Positions 38,901 through 50,023 of a stretch of 64,000 nucleotides of DNA are shown here, in pieces. Made by a program: the position numbers and the translations under genes. The notes under the pieces are model-generated. The model had not been told where the DNA came from and did not search any database. It worked only from the letters and a program-made list of their open reading frames with translations. The stretch spans positions 44,641,648 through 44,705,647 of the forward strand of contig OZ038312.1 in assembly GCA_964035775.1 (NCBI GenBank), written 5' to 3'. Origin of the DNA: Osedax frankpressi (Eukaryota; Annelida; Polychaeta; Sabellida; Siboglinidae). How positions within the stretch are numbered: position 1 is the first letter of the stretch; the number at the start of each line of letters is the position of its first letter.

Positions 38901-41900
38901 CATATATATATATATATATATACATATATCAATAATAGTGACAGCATTAGTTAAGAAAAGAATTTATTAATTATTGCATTGTTTATGTCATTAGAACTAT
39001 AAAATGTAATTTCAATGAGTTTGTTTAAACAAATAAATGAATTAGAAGGTAGACAATACATTAATGGATACATAATAATACCCATTATATATATATACAT
39101 GTATTATTAATAAGATTGATAAATAAATATTAAAAATGATGTTAAAATTTATAATCATATGACTATTGTAATAAATGTAATTTTGTACTGTTCCGTAGTT
39201 GCTTGATATTAAACTTAAAGACAATTGTTTGTATGGACACGCATAAATTATAGATATCGCAGTAACAATGAGACTGCAGACATAGTCCGAGAGACGGGCA
39301 CGGGGTTACGACATGCGTTCGGAGTACCGGATAAAGCCGAGGGCCGGCTTAACGACGGTGTGAAGTGCACTCGAGTGGAGAGCCAGGTGGTCAAGGAGGT
39401 CAAGGAGGTGGGAATGCGCAAACCGTGGGTGTTTGATGGAAGGTAGAAGTGTAAAGAGTTGGGAGAAATTTTAGTTTTGAAATCTCTACTCATGATTTCC
39501 TAGCATGGACTTTGTTTACATAATTTGTACTTGATAAAGGATCACGAATATAACTTTACACTGAAACAATGCATCAATATCTACCTGATATTCTATACAA
39601 TAAATATGATTGTAATTCAGCTACACATTTGGGCATTATATAATATAATATAATAAAATTACTATATATTATGTTATATAATATAATAAAATTACTATAT
39701 ATTATGTTATATAATATAATGAAATAAATATATAAGCGTATTAATTTAATAAATATTACATATTCTATATTAGATATTATATATTCTATATTAGATATTA
39801 CATATTCTATATTAGATATTATATATTAGATATTCTATATTATATATTATACATTCTATATCCTATATCAGATATTATATATTCTATATCCTATATTAGA
39901 TATTACATATTCTATATTAGATATTATATATTCTATATTAGCTATAACATATTCTATATTAGATATTATATATTAGATATTCTATATTCTATATTATATA
40001 TTATACATTCTATATCCTATATTAGATATTATATATTCTATATTAGATATTACATATTCTATATTATATATTATACATTCTATATCCTATATTAGATATT
40101 ACATATTCTATATTAGATATTATATATTCTATATCCGATATTAGTTATAAGATATTATATATTCTATATTCTATATCCTATATTAGATATTAGATATTCT
40201 ATATTCTATATTCTATATCCTATATCCTATATTATATATCCTATATTAGATATTATGTATTAGATATTAGATATTATATATTCTATATCCTATATTATAT
40301 ATTCTATATCCTATATTAGATATTAGACATTATATTTTCTATATTCTATATCCTATATTAAATATTAGATATTCTATATTAGATATTATATATTCTATAT
40401 TAGACATTATATATTCTATATTAGATATTATATATTCTATATTCTATATTAGATATTATATATTAGATATTATATATTCTTTATCCTATATTAGATATTA
40501 TATATTAGACATTAGATTTTCTATATCTTATATTAGGTATTAGATATTATATATTATATATTCTATATTAGATATTCTATATTAAATATTCTATATTAGA
40601 TATTATATATCCTATATTAGATATTATATAATCTATATTAGATATTATATATTATATATTAGACATTATATATTCTATATCCTATATTTAATATTAAATA
40701 TTCTATATTAGATATTATATATCCTATATTATATATTCTATATTATATATTAGATATTATATATTAGATATTATATATTAGATATTAGATATTATATATT
40801 AGACATTATATATTCTATATTAGATATTCTATATACTATATTAGATATTCTATATCCTATATTATATATCCTATATTAGATATTATATATTCTATATTAG
40901 ACATTATATATTCTATATTAGATATTCTATATACTATATTAGATATTCTATATCCTATATTATATATCCTATATTAGATATTATATATTCTATATTAGAC
41001 ATTATATATTCTATAATAGATATTCTATATCATATATTAGATATTCAATATTAGATATTCTATAGCTTATATAGCTTATTCTATAGCTTGGCAACCAGTT
41101 GCTTTATTGAAACCTTACGATTAGGCCAGGGATTGGGAGCGGGGATATCGTCGCGTTGGTAGTAGTATGCAGCCCCCGCTACGTGACCTGCGGTCTGAAC
41201 AAGGACCCGAGGTCGACGGTGGTAAGTCAATTCGAAGTCGTGAATTGGCTCGGGACGCTGATCTTCGGGGAAGCTCTGAGGCGGGAGGAGGAAGGAGTGA
41301 CAGGGCGAGGTGGGAAGTGGAGTAGGAATGTGGTCGGATGTAGTACGTCGAATTCACCGGGGACATCGGGGAAGCTACGGAGGGAAGCAGGGTGAGGGAG
41401 TGAATAGCCGTATAAGGAGAATAAGTGAAAGGTGAGGGCGAGGTGTGGATTAGATTATTATTGCGGGTAAAGTGTGAGGAATTATAGGAGATATGGCTGA
41501 AGATATCAAATGTTATTAGGTATAAATGTAGAAGATCACTTCTGTTTACAATGTTCAGGTAAACGTTAATAAGAAATAATCACAGAATATCTTACATGTT
41601 ATATGATGTATACAAGCATACCATATAAGTGCCTCACCCTCTCCACTAGGTACTCACCCCCCTCCCCCTAGGTACTCACCCCCACCCCCAGGTACTCACC
41701 CCCCACCCCCAGGTACTCACCCCCCTCCCCTTCCCCCAGATACTCACCACCCGCCCCACCCCTCAGGTACTCACCCCTCCCCTAGGTACTCACCCCTCCC
41801 ACCCATCCCCCAGGTACTCACACCCCAACCCCCTAGGTACTCACTCCTCTCCCTCCACCAGGTACTCACCACCCGCCCCACCCCCCAGGTACTCACCCCT

Positions 41901-42546
41901 CCCACCCATCCCCCAGGTACTCACACCCCAACCCCCTAGGTACTCACTCCTCTCCCTCCACCAGGTACTCACCACCCGCCCCACCCGCCCCACCCCCCAG
42001 GTACTCACCCCTCCCACCCATCCCCCAGGTACTCACCCCCACAACCCCCTAGGTACTCACTCCTCTCCCTCCACCAGGTACTCACCCCCCCTCCCCCAGG
42101 TACTCACCCCTCCCACCCCATCTACCCCATGTACTCACCCCCCCTAGGTACTCACCCCCCACCCCCAGGTACTCACCCCCCACCCATCCCCCAGGTACTC
42201 ACCCCCCCTCTACCCCAGGTACTCACCCCCCCTCTACCCTAGGTACTCACCCCCCCTCTACCCTAGGTACTCACCCCCCGCACCCCTCCCCCCAGGTACT
42301 CACCCCCCCCCAGGTACTGACCCCCCCACCCCCACCGACCTCGACGGCACGCCAAAAGTGTCGCCTCATGCATTCGTCGATTGGATCGCGTCTCTCGGCG
42401 AGTTGGCACTCCGTCTGCGAGGTCAAGTAGGAGTAGAAAGCTCGTTCAAACATCGCCGGCGAACTGAGCACTACAAACGCCAGGGTATCGGCGGAGACGT
42501 CGACGAAACGGAACTGCTCGTCGACGCAGTCGTTGTACCAGCCGAT
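26972..42546 (-). CDS. MMACHC: MMACHC (cblC), cyanocobalamin reductase/dealkylase, exons 2-5
   Basis: Minus-strand exons: 42340-42546, 41114-41275, 27543-27752, 26972-27079, giving 228 residues to the stop. Human MMACHC (recalled) aligns throughout: IGWYND and LAFVVLSSPAMFERA (exon 2), RPRVLVQTAGHVAGAAYYYQ (exon 3), GVSLHPRYGGWFGLRG and AFNGNWRD (exon 4), EYSSAQKKYF (exon 5). The His of GHVAGAAYYY and the Arg of GLRG, which correspond to human His122 and Arg161, are present. Three splice positions match human exon boundaries (before codons 28, 93 and 144), all phase 0; the intron after SVEQ is extra. The protein is cytosolic, removes the upper ligand of cobalamin and hands it on towards methionine synthase and methylmalonyl-CoA mutase. 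Exon 1 (about 27 codons) was not found upstream. Intron sizes are about 1.06, 13.4 and 0.46 kb. The exon 2 donor GAG|GTCGGT is weak. The product would be slightly shorter than human (282). Confidence 0.9.
27403..27572 (-). repeat. 29-bp minisatellite spanning MMACHC exon 4 / intron 4 boundary
   Basis: On the minus strand a 29-base unit ending GTTGAACAG and restarting GTTAC(C/A)GCAGCG recurs about five times. The first unit is the last 29 coding bases of exon 4 itself (ends GTTGAACAG). The following units copy both the exon end and the donor, so CAG|GTTAC occurs again and again down the intron. Later units carry small changes and one partial unit. Confidence 0.85.
29130..31821. repeat. Higher-order duplication within the AT array (2 x 1,346 bp)
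   Basis: Landmarks at 29154, 29468 and 29911 recur at 30500, 30814 and 31257, each shifted by exactly 1,346 bases and nearly identical in sequence. Ends are approximate because the array is self-similar. Confidence 0.8.
32288..32553. repeat. Inverted block in the AT array (first)
   Basis: The unit orientation flips near 32288 (reading TTGTATATACTATTTTC) and flips back near 32553. This makes two adjoining palindromes with arms of some hundreds of bases. Confidence 0.75.
34560..35008. repeat. Inverted block in the AT array (second)
   Basis: The orientation flips at a break near 34545-34575 and back near 35008. A smaller flip lies at about 35105-35145. The + strand ORFs seen here are the same low-complexity reading in the other orientation. 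Confidence 0.75.
35286..36898. other. AT-rich unique stretch in MMACHC intron 3
   Basis: No gene supported. Holds a (TA)n tract near 35908-35948. A 83-codon + strand ORF (36222-36473) has no recognisable features and lies in AT-rich sequence. Confidence 0.5.
36899..37005. repeat. Short tandem repeat, about three units
   Basis: AATAGTATATATTAATAATA followed by GTAGCTAATAT recurs three times. Confidence 0.75.
37245..37905. repeat. 28-bp tandem array in MMACHC intron 3
   Basis: About 23 units of 28 bases (ACCATAATATAGAATATA, then TAGTATATAC). Units on the left carry TAGAATA; those further right mostly carry TACAATA; one unit near 37830 is shortened. Because 28 is not a multiple of three and no unit contains a minus-strand stop in any frame, all three minus frames stay open and give ORFs of 192-285 codons. 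Confidence 0.9.
38303..38860. repeat. 11-bp tandem array with two unit types
   Basis: About 50 units of AAGGTATTATA, some replaced by AAGGCATTATA. The order of T and C types starts C T T C T T T C T T C T T T T T C and is irregular after that. One unit near the end reads AAAGCATTATA. A (CA)/(TA) microsatellite follows at about 38877-38930. Confidence 0.9.
39225..39480. other. GC-rich island inside MMACHC intron 3, unassigned
   Basis: About 200 bases near half G+C in a region otherwise about 80% A+T, with ORFs open on both strands: + strand 39225-39446 (ends VGMRKPWVFDGR) and - strand 39248-39493. Composition is like the true exons nearby. Neither translation resembles MMACHC or any family I know. 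Candidates are an alternative exon, a nested gene's exon or a transposon remnant. Confidence 0.4.
39745..41075 (-). repeat. AT-rich ~21-bp minisatellite at the start of MMACHC intron 3
   Basis: Degenerate repeats of ATATTCTATATTAGATATT type fill about 1.3 kb, with variants TATCC and ACATT. On the gene strand the array starts about 40 bases after the exon 3 donor (AAG|GTTTCA). Confidence 0.8.
41630..42320 (-). repeat. C-rich minisatellite at the start of MMACHC intron 2
   Basis: About 28 units of variable length (roughly 16-36 bases), each with GGTACTCAC on the + strand followed by a C-rich tail. On the gene strand each unit reads GTGAGTACC, a consensus 5' splice site. The array begins within about 20 bases of the exon 2 donor. 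A block of four unit types recurs about three times between 41.80 and 42.08 kb, so there is a higher-order layer. It stands out sharply from the AT-rich background. Confidence 0.85.
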
Positions 42547-42599
42547 CTGCGAAGGGTCAACGGCTGATAGTACTCGAAGACAATGGGTCATCTAACGAT

Positions 42600-45029
42600 G
42601 CTAATCGATTGCACACAATGGGTTTGCATTTCGAGTAGTGTACTACGCACGGGTGTAATATTTATATGATATTCGAATATAATGAAATGTGATTATTTTC
42701 AACCCAGATGTATTTAGTAATTTGTGATTTTCTTTCCTCGAAAATTGTAAATTATTTTATTTTAAGCTGGTATTTAAATAAAATATCAATAGTAAATATA
42801 TAGTTTTATTGTACTTTAATATTATGATTATATTATAATATATATTTATGTTAATATAATATATATTTCGTATAAAAAATTGTGCGATATTAGATCTCTT
42901 TAATAATAAGAAAATGTCTAATTTGATGATATAACCAAAGATATCAAGAAGCAAAGATATGTCATATGACTTTAGATCTGCTATATTATGGGGTTTACCA
43001 TTAATAATTGTATTTCCTTCATCTTTCCTAACCTCGATGAACATTTATTTAGTATATGACTAGTGCTTTCATTTTCAATGAAACATCAATGTCATAACTT
43101 TTATGGTAATCTTTTACTGGGAGTACCTGAATTTCCTGATCTTCATCAGTAATTTGCCAAGGAATGTTGCTATCAGTTTGTCACTTTCTCCAATGTAATT
43201 TTTGGATATCTTCTAAATGGTGCCTGGATATCTTCTAAATGGTGCCTGGATATTTCTTGCTTTAGTAACATTATTATTTTTTTGAATTTTTTGCTGCTGA
43301 CTTTTATTTGGCTTATTTGACTTCCTGTAATCAATAGTAGTCTTCAAAACTTAGTTCCTTTCTTAAAAGTTTGTTTCCTTTAATTAATTTACTTTGTATT
43401 CATTTATTTACAGATGAGATTAGTAAATCTAGGTCTTCTTTATTTTTTCACGCATTAAATTGTGCCTTCCACAAATTAACTATTTCCTCAAGTTCATTAT
43501 GAGGGGGATATTTACTATTGTTGGTGGTATATTTGGTGAATAGGGTACGGAAAATGTTAAGACGAGTTATTTCAGTCATAGAGATATGCAGTTGTTTCTC
43601 TATTCAGTTCCTTCTAATATAGCCAATATAAGAAGTCCCTTAATCGCTAAGAACTTGTGGTGAGATCATAAGGTATTGTAGTTATTGTAGTTAGAGAATG
43701 TGATGTGGAAATATATGGAAGGGGTGACAGTTATATCAATAACATGTGGTCAGGTTTATGTCTCCATGTTTAAATTATAAATATTAGGAAAACATTGTAT
43801 CTGTGCTATTGCTTGGGGTAGATGTGATATCGGTATTACAATCTTGAATATTATGTAGTTATATGGAGTCTGAATAAGATGCGTGAAATCTTTTGTAATT
43901 GCCAGATAACAGTATGTGGCACGAAGAGAATTTCCATTTTCTTTTTGCCCTAATGTCGTGTTTAGTAAATACATTGACCTCGATGATATTGGCGATTCGA
44001 AAAACAATCAACTCATACTTATGAATATACAATTCTCAATATAGCATTGGCTTTTTACTACTGGATGAAGTAAAGTAAATCTATTTGACCCATCATCATT
44101 ATTTAAGTTTCATTTGGACTGTTATGTGTGAGGAATATTAAATAAAGCTGAAATAAATAATATGAATTGTATATTTATAAAAATAAGTAAGTAAAAATAA
44201 ATTTAGATGCAGTAAAATCATTAAAATACTAAAGTGTACAAATAAGACAGAAACATTAAACAGTAAGAAAAAGGTAATAAATTTATATATAAAATCGAGT
44301 GTAAATATTAAAAGGTGATAATAAAATAGAAAATCTGTATATAAAAAGGACTTATAATATAAATGCATTTTAAATGATGATAAGACAAAATATAAAGAGC
44401 AATAAAGATAAATGTATAAAATAGAAAATTTACATAAACAGTATACAGGTTTAAATAACAATAAAACATTAATATAATAAAAGCGATAAAGATAAATATA
44501 TTAAATGGAACTATGAAAATAAAATATAGGTAATAAGTGAATATAAATTTGTATAAAATAGTATGAGCAAAATATGTGTGTAATGTATTTAATACCATGG
44601 AATACAGGTTTTATAATTGAATTTATCTTAGCCACGAACATAATAGAAGATTATATAATATGTGATGATAAATTATAAAATTACAATTTTACAAACAACT
44701 AAATAGTGAATTGTTGTTTAATTTATTAACTAGAGGCATTTTAGTGTTGCATAAGATTACATAATTCAATTAGTATATATAGACAGTACTATGTAGTTAT
44801 ATAGTGGATATGTACATAAGATGATAATGCCATGATCAGAATCATAAACAAACAATTAAAAGATGTATAATAAATATAAATTACAGATAAATTTGGTTGA
44901 ATATTGTAAAATATAAAAGCAGTATAGATATTGGTATGTTTAGTATGGAGGTCTTTTATGGGTCATATTGAGATTACTATCGGTAGCGAAAACAAATATA
45001 GATATTACACCTATTAAATATTTAAATAT

Positions 45030-45061
<32 letters not shown>

Positions 45062-47489
45062 TAATTTATATATAACATTGATATTTATGGTTTTAGACAT
45101 AGATTATTCCTAGAAATATTAACAAATTCAATTCTCTATAATATTCATTATGAACATGATAGAAGGTGAAGAAAGTTTCAACAAAATTACCTTTAATACA
45201 TTAAATTGGAGATAAACTGCATACATACAAATTGCATAATTTACAATGCGTCAACAAATATTTAAGGAGTTAATTTGTCTATGTTATTCTATAAGAGACC
45301 AGATAGAGTATATATGTTAATTATTATTTTTATTACCACGTATAACTTCAAATCATGTATTTAACTTAAATATGTAGACAAATTTTAGTAAATTACAATT
45401 TTTATTTTATAAAAGATTGAATAAACTTAAATTAAATAAGTAACTTATTAAGTTATAAGCACTCAATTAGTAATTGGAAACTAATTGGACTGAGATTTTA
45501 TAATAAATATTTATAAGTTAATATATGCATTTAAAAATTGTATTTTATATAACAATGACGCTAACTTTAAAAGGATAACATTCGAAACCATAATTTCCAA
45601 GAGTTATGTCTAGCGATTTTTGAATTTCTAAACAATTTAGCATTTCATAAAGTAAATATATTGTAAAAATTATGCTATTAATGAAAATAAGAAATATACA
45701 TTTATCTTTATTTTTGAAAATACGTGACCTCGTCTTATATTAAGAGTACATTAATTTTAATAAATAGAAAGGTTAGTAATATAATTATAGATAATATTAT
45801 AATTGTAGATAATATTATAATTATAGATAATTATAGCATAATTTATTTTTATAAATTTCTCTAAATGTAAAGGCTTATATATTTAAGTATATCAGAGATT
45901 TATAGAATATATTTATAATCTTAGAAGTATACAGACCGGAAATGTAAACCAAATAATAGCATTATAATTTATAATACACTATAATACAATATAAAATTGT
46001 GAATATCCTCGACATAAACTTAGACAAAATACTTGTTCTCGATTATTTTATATCAGATAAAATCTACAAGGTAAACTTCTAGGTATAACATTCACCGATA
46101 AAGAAAATTCGTTGGTTATTTCACGTGTAAATCACTAGTTACAAATTTAGTAATATCGATCTTAGATTATAATTTAGGTATATAAATAAGTATATTTTAA
46201 TATAATATTATCTCACTACAAGATATCACTATCAAATTACAAGTTTCGCTACAACTATCCGCAGTCTGAATCATTATTAACCTCGTTTTCATTCATAACG
46301 CAGTGGAAGATATGCACCATGCCTGAAATCTTTCAGCGATACAAACTATGATCATAACTCGAGTTATGACGCACTTTAAATATCATCTCCATATATTGAT
46401 AATATGATTCATCCCATTAAATAATGCAGAAGTCTAAGATCCTGCTAACTTAATAACATCCAATCATCGACTGAAATCATTTCTACTTCTGCCCGATATT
46501 GATCTAATTAAGTAGTGAATTCCCCGTTTGAAAAGTGTTTGAATAAAATATATAATAATAATAATATTGTATGATAAGGTTTATATTTGTTTATGCCTAA
46601 AATTTAAATAATTTCTTAGACGCGGTTCATAAATTATGCATTAAATTAAATTTAACTTGAATTACAAAAATATGTGAGTTTTTAATTTTTTAAATGTATT
46701 AGTACAATAGTACAATGTATTAATTACAAGAGCATAGTACAATGTACTAATTACAAGAACATAGTACAATGTACTAATTACAAGAACATAGTACAATGTA
46801 CTAATTACAAGAACATAGTACAATGTACTAATTACAATAATCCGTAAGATACATGAACACTACTAGATTAATGGATACTGTCTAAAAAAAAGTAAGATTA
46901 ATATAATATGAAGTCCAAATTAATGATCATCGAGTCTCGATCAGAACCACCAATATCTCTATAGAGAAGAAGTAACAATGAACATTTATTATTATCCACT
47001 TGAGTAAGGAAGGACATCTAGTAATATAAAGAGAAAAGGAAAAAATAATAACCTATATATATTATACATATTATAATATTATTATTAATTATATTCTAAT
47101 ATATAAATTTTGGTTATTATTTTTATTCACTTCTTCATTATTTTGTACTAAATTGAGATATATTATTATATTCTAGTTCATCACCATATAACATTGCAAA
47201 GATAAATAATGACTATTAAAGAAAAGGGGTGGGAAATCTTCAGCTAACATATAAATTGACCTATTGACCTTTGTTCAACCTTAAATGAAGATATTATTTA
47301 TAAGTTGAATTTTTAACATTATAATGTTCAAAATATATTTATACTAATACAATAGTACCCCTGGATCAGATATAAAATAACCACTATATATATATAATTC
47401 GACATTTAGAATATCAAATGAATATTAAATAAATGTTCTTCAATTATTTATTAAATTAATCAGGGTTTTCAACAATATATTATTAATAG
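42600..47489. other. AT-rich region upstream of MMACHC exon 2
   Basis: MMACHC exon 1 and promoter should lie here or further right but could not be identified. The minus strand at about 43018-43200 (reading WQITDEDQEIQVLPVKDYHK) and 43756-44007 (starts MFFESPISSRSM) has frames of more normal composition that may be decayed coding fragments; no family recognised. A minisatellite lies at 46697-46838. Confidence 0.4.
46697..46838. repeat. 27-bp tandem repeat, about five units
   Basis: Unit ACATAGTACAATGTACTAAT followed by TACAAGA. Each unit contains the palindrome GTACAATGTAC. Confidence 0.85.
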
Positions 47490-47860
47490 AGTTGGGAGGC
47501 ATTTGCCTTGGTTAGTAGCCAAATCGACAACTTGAGTTGGTATGATAACGTTTTAGAGAAGCTAACCTATGATGGTTTGGTGTACTCGATGCAATGTTAT
47601 CTATATGCAATATATGTTTAGTTAGAAAATGGAGATATTCGATTAATGGAACAAACGCCGTTAGTCTAACGGTATCCAGGAATCCGTGGGAACAGTTTAA
47701 GTGATCGCATGCGATAGTTCCGATAAGCATTTGGATGGTAGACATTTTTTATCTTTTCCTTCACAATCTTGGTAAAGACAAAGCTTTCGGCTACATATAT
47801 GGACACGGAAGAACCATCTTAAACTATGGCAACATAAACGAAATTTCAATAAACTGTAAG
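47490..47860 (-). pseudogene. Decayed Pif-like gene fragment (exons 6-7)
   Basis: The minus strand keeps the end of a Pif-like gene. Exon 7 (about 47490-47573) preserves the AG|GTTAGCTTC acceptor and the segment before KCLPT, but a one-base deletion shifts the frame and the usual stop is lost. Exon 6 (about 47665-47856) still reads GFLDT at its end and YHP-like residues, but has several in-frame stops. The intron 5 remnant beyond 47857 (CTGTAAGGTGATAA side) matches intron 5 of copy 4 rather than copies 1-3. Exons 1-5 are absent. It is an old non-functional copy between MMACHC and the inverted gene. Confidence 0.8.
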
Positions 47861-49039
47861 GTGATAAACAATTCATTAAATGTTTCATTATATTTTTAAA
47901 GTTGCGTATGTTCTATTCACCTCAATATATATCATTTACTAATTTAAATTAATAAAAATTAAGTTATTTACACTTTTTGAGTCGATAATCTTTTCTATAC
48001 ATGGTCGCTGTAAATAATCACTAAATGTTATGTATATTTCAATATTTTACTATGTCAATAAAATAGCTTATAAATTGGTAAATATTAATTTTAAGAATAT
48101 AAAAGTATATATTTTATCAAACATAACAAAATTACACATATCATAGTATATTTTATAATTAAAAACAATAAAGTATGAATATATCCAGAGTATGTAAAAA
48201 AAATAATATATTTTAACTAATTTAAATTTACGTAATATTATTTTACTAATATTTATATTTAATTAGAGTATATACATATCTCGTATAAGTAATATATAAT
48301 ATAATATTCTTCATAATAGTTTTTAAAATTAATTAAAATAATGAATATAGCAAAAGTTATAATACATAAACGCCACCGTATATTACGTTCGTTTTACAAT
48401 AATTTCTATAAAAATGTTAATAATAATAACTAACTACTCTATAATAAATTATTATTTATTAAATAATAAAATTAAAAACTATTTTAGGGCCTCCAGATAA
48501 ATAATTTTAAAAAAATTAAATTAAATTTATCACAAAATTTATTTATTGCTTTTTTACCAAATTAAATATATAATTTGAGAATATTAATGCCAATAGAAAG
48601 TTTTAAATAATAAAGTTATCTATCATGTAGTTTTTAAATTATTAAAATTAATTAAATTTGACAAAAGTTATAATGATTTTTTAATTATATACATTTTAAA
48701 ATAATTTCCAGAAATAAAAAAATTAGTCATTATATATATTTTATTTGTTCATAAATATATATATATATTCAAACTGTCAGAGACTTCATATAAAATAGTA
48801 TAAACAATATATAAGATTGAAAATACAATATATATATTCATAAAATAAATAATATATATACAAGAACCTCTTCAATAGCGCAGTGGTTAATATAACTACA
48901 ATATATATAAGAAAATATGTACAAATATAATACATCAAATATATATAAAGTAAGATAATAAAATAATAAAATTTACCCATTATCATGATATACAATGTAT
49001 ATACAATTTATATTAAACGTGAACTCTTCTCTACCACTT
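47861..49039. other. AT-rich stretch between Pif-like relic and piggyBac 1
   Basis: No gene. 48868-48893 reads TAGCGCAGTGG, an exact match to a pol III A-box, without a recognisable B-box after it; possibly a tRNA-derived SINE scrap. Confidence 0.4.
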
Positions 49040-50023
49040 AACATTGCATCCCCGCCGGAGTAAATTTCAAATCGCATACAATAGCCAATGACCGAATCGC
49101 ATATGGCAAAAAAGCTGGCAAATAATGCTTAAAACTAAACCGACCCTTGTATGCGATCATATCTTCGTAGATGGACAGACATCGATTTAGTGAATAGAGT
49201 TTCTCGAAGTTCCTTTCTAAAGTATTTAGAAATGGACGGACCTGAGATAATTATATATGCTTGTAAATATATATAAATATATAATAATTGTCATTAGATA
49301 TATCTGTAGCATATATAATATAAATATCATATACATTGTATACCTTACGAAGCTTATCACCAGAAACTTCCTGTGAGGGAATCGAAATGTGAAACATTTT
49401 TGATATCTCATAGAAACGTCTACCCGAGATCCTCGAATACATGACGGAGTTGTGGCGCCTTTCATTATTTGACCAATAATGACTTACTTGACATTCTGGG
49501 CTAATGCTCATGAAGATGATAGCACCAATATACGCCTTGATGTCATTTTCATCCAGCATCAAATTCATCCCCCTTGAATTCCTCTATCTCTACATGTAAT
49601 GACACCAGCAGAATTAGCAGGAACCAGTGGATCATCAAAGGATAAGTCACTGCCATTCTATGTAATAGAATTAATATATTGTTACAATATAAATGTTTAT
49701 AATAAGGTACCTCATAGTTGAGGATCCTCTCTTGAATTGGATCGAAATCAAGACTCTGGTCCTCTTCTACCTAATAGTAATATGAAATAAGTAAACATAG
49801 TAGGAAACTGACAATAATACAAATATTTTAAAATTATAATAAATATTGTATATTATTATGATATATCACTATATTTTACTTATAAATATATATTATACTA
49901 TGTTATTAGTTTAGTATATATAATAAAGTTTATATAATACATAATAAAATAATCAATAATACCATCTAATGAATCATCAGTAGAATAATCATCATATTCA
50001 TTTAAATTAGTAATTATCTCCAT
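49040..50023 (-). mobile_element. Decayed piggyBac-family transposase gene, N-terminal half
   Basis: The minus-strand reading starts MEIITNLNEYDDYSTDDS (acidic N-terminus, ATG at 50021-50023). After a gap it continues DENDIKAYIGAIIFMSI, then YWSNNERRHNSVM and DKLRK, and after a 102-base intron (49242-49343, AAG|GTATAC to CTCAG|GTC, phase 0) VRPFLNTLERNFEKLYSL and AYKGRFSFKHYLP. This matches the first half of the piggyBac (DDE_Tnp_1_7) fold. The first catalytic Asp, expected in a (I/V)DE.M motif before KGR, reads Tyr (SIYEDMIAYKGR). A frameshift lies between GIQGG and LMLDEND, and the second half of the protein is missing. Terminal repeats not found. Confidence 0.75.

Noticed and set aside
42358-42567. 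69-codon + strand ORF over MMACHC exon 2
   Set aside because: Antisense to a clear homologous exon.
44138-44598. Overlapping Phe/Tyr/Leu-rich minus ORFs
   Set aside because: Low-complexity AT-rich frames with no start context, domain or splice support.
48868-48893. tRNA-like start with a perfect A-box
   Set aside because: No acceptor stem partner or B-box downstream; at most a SINE scrap.
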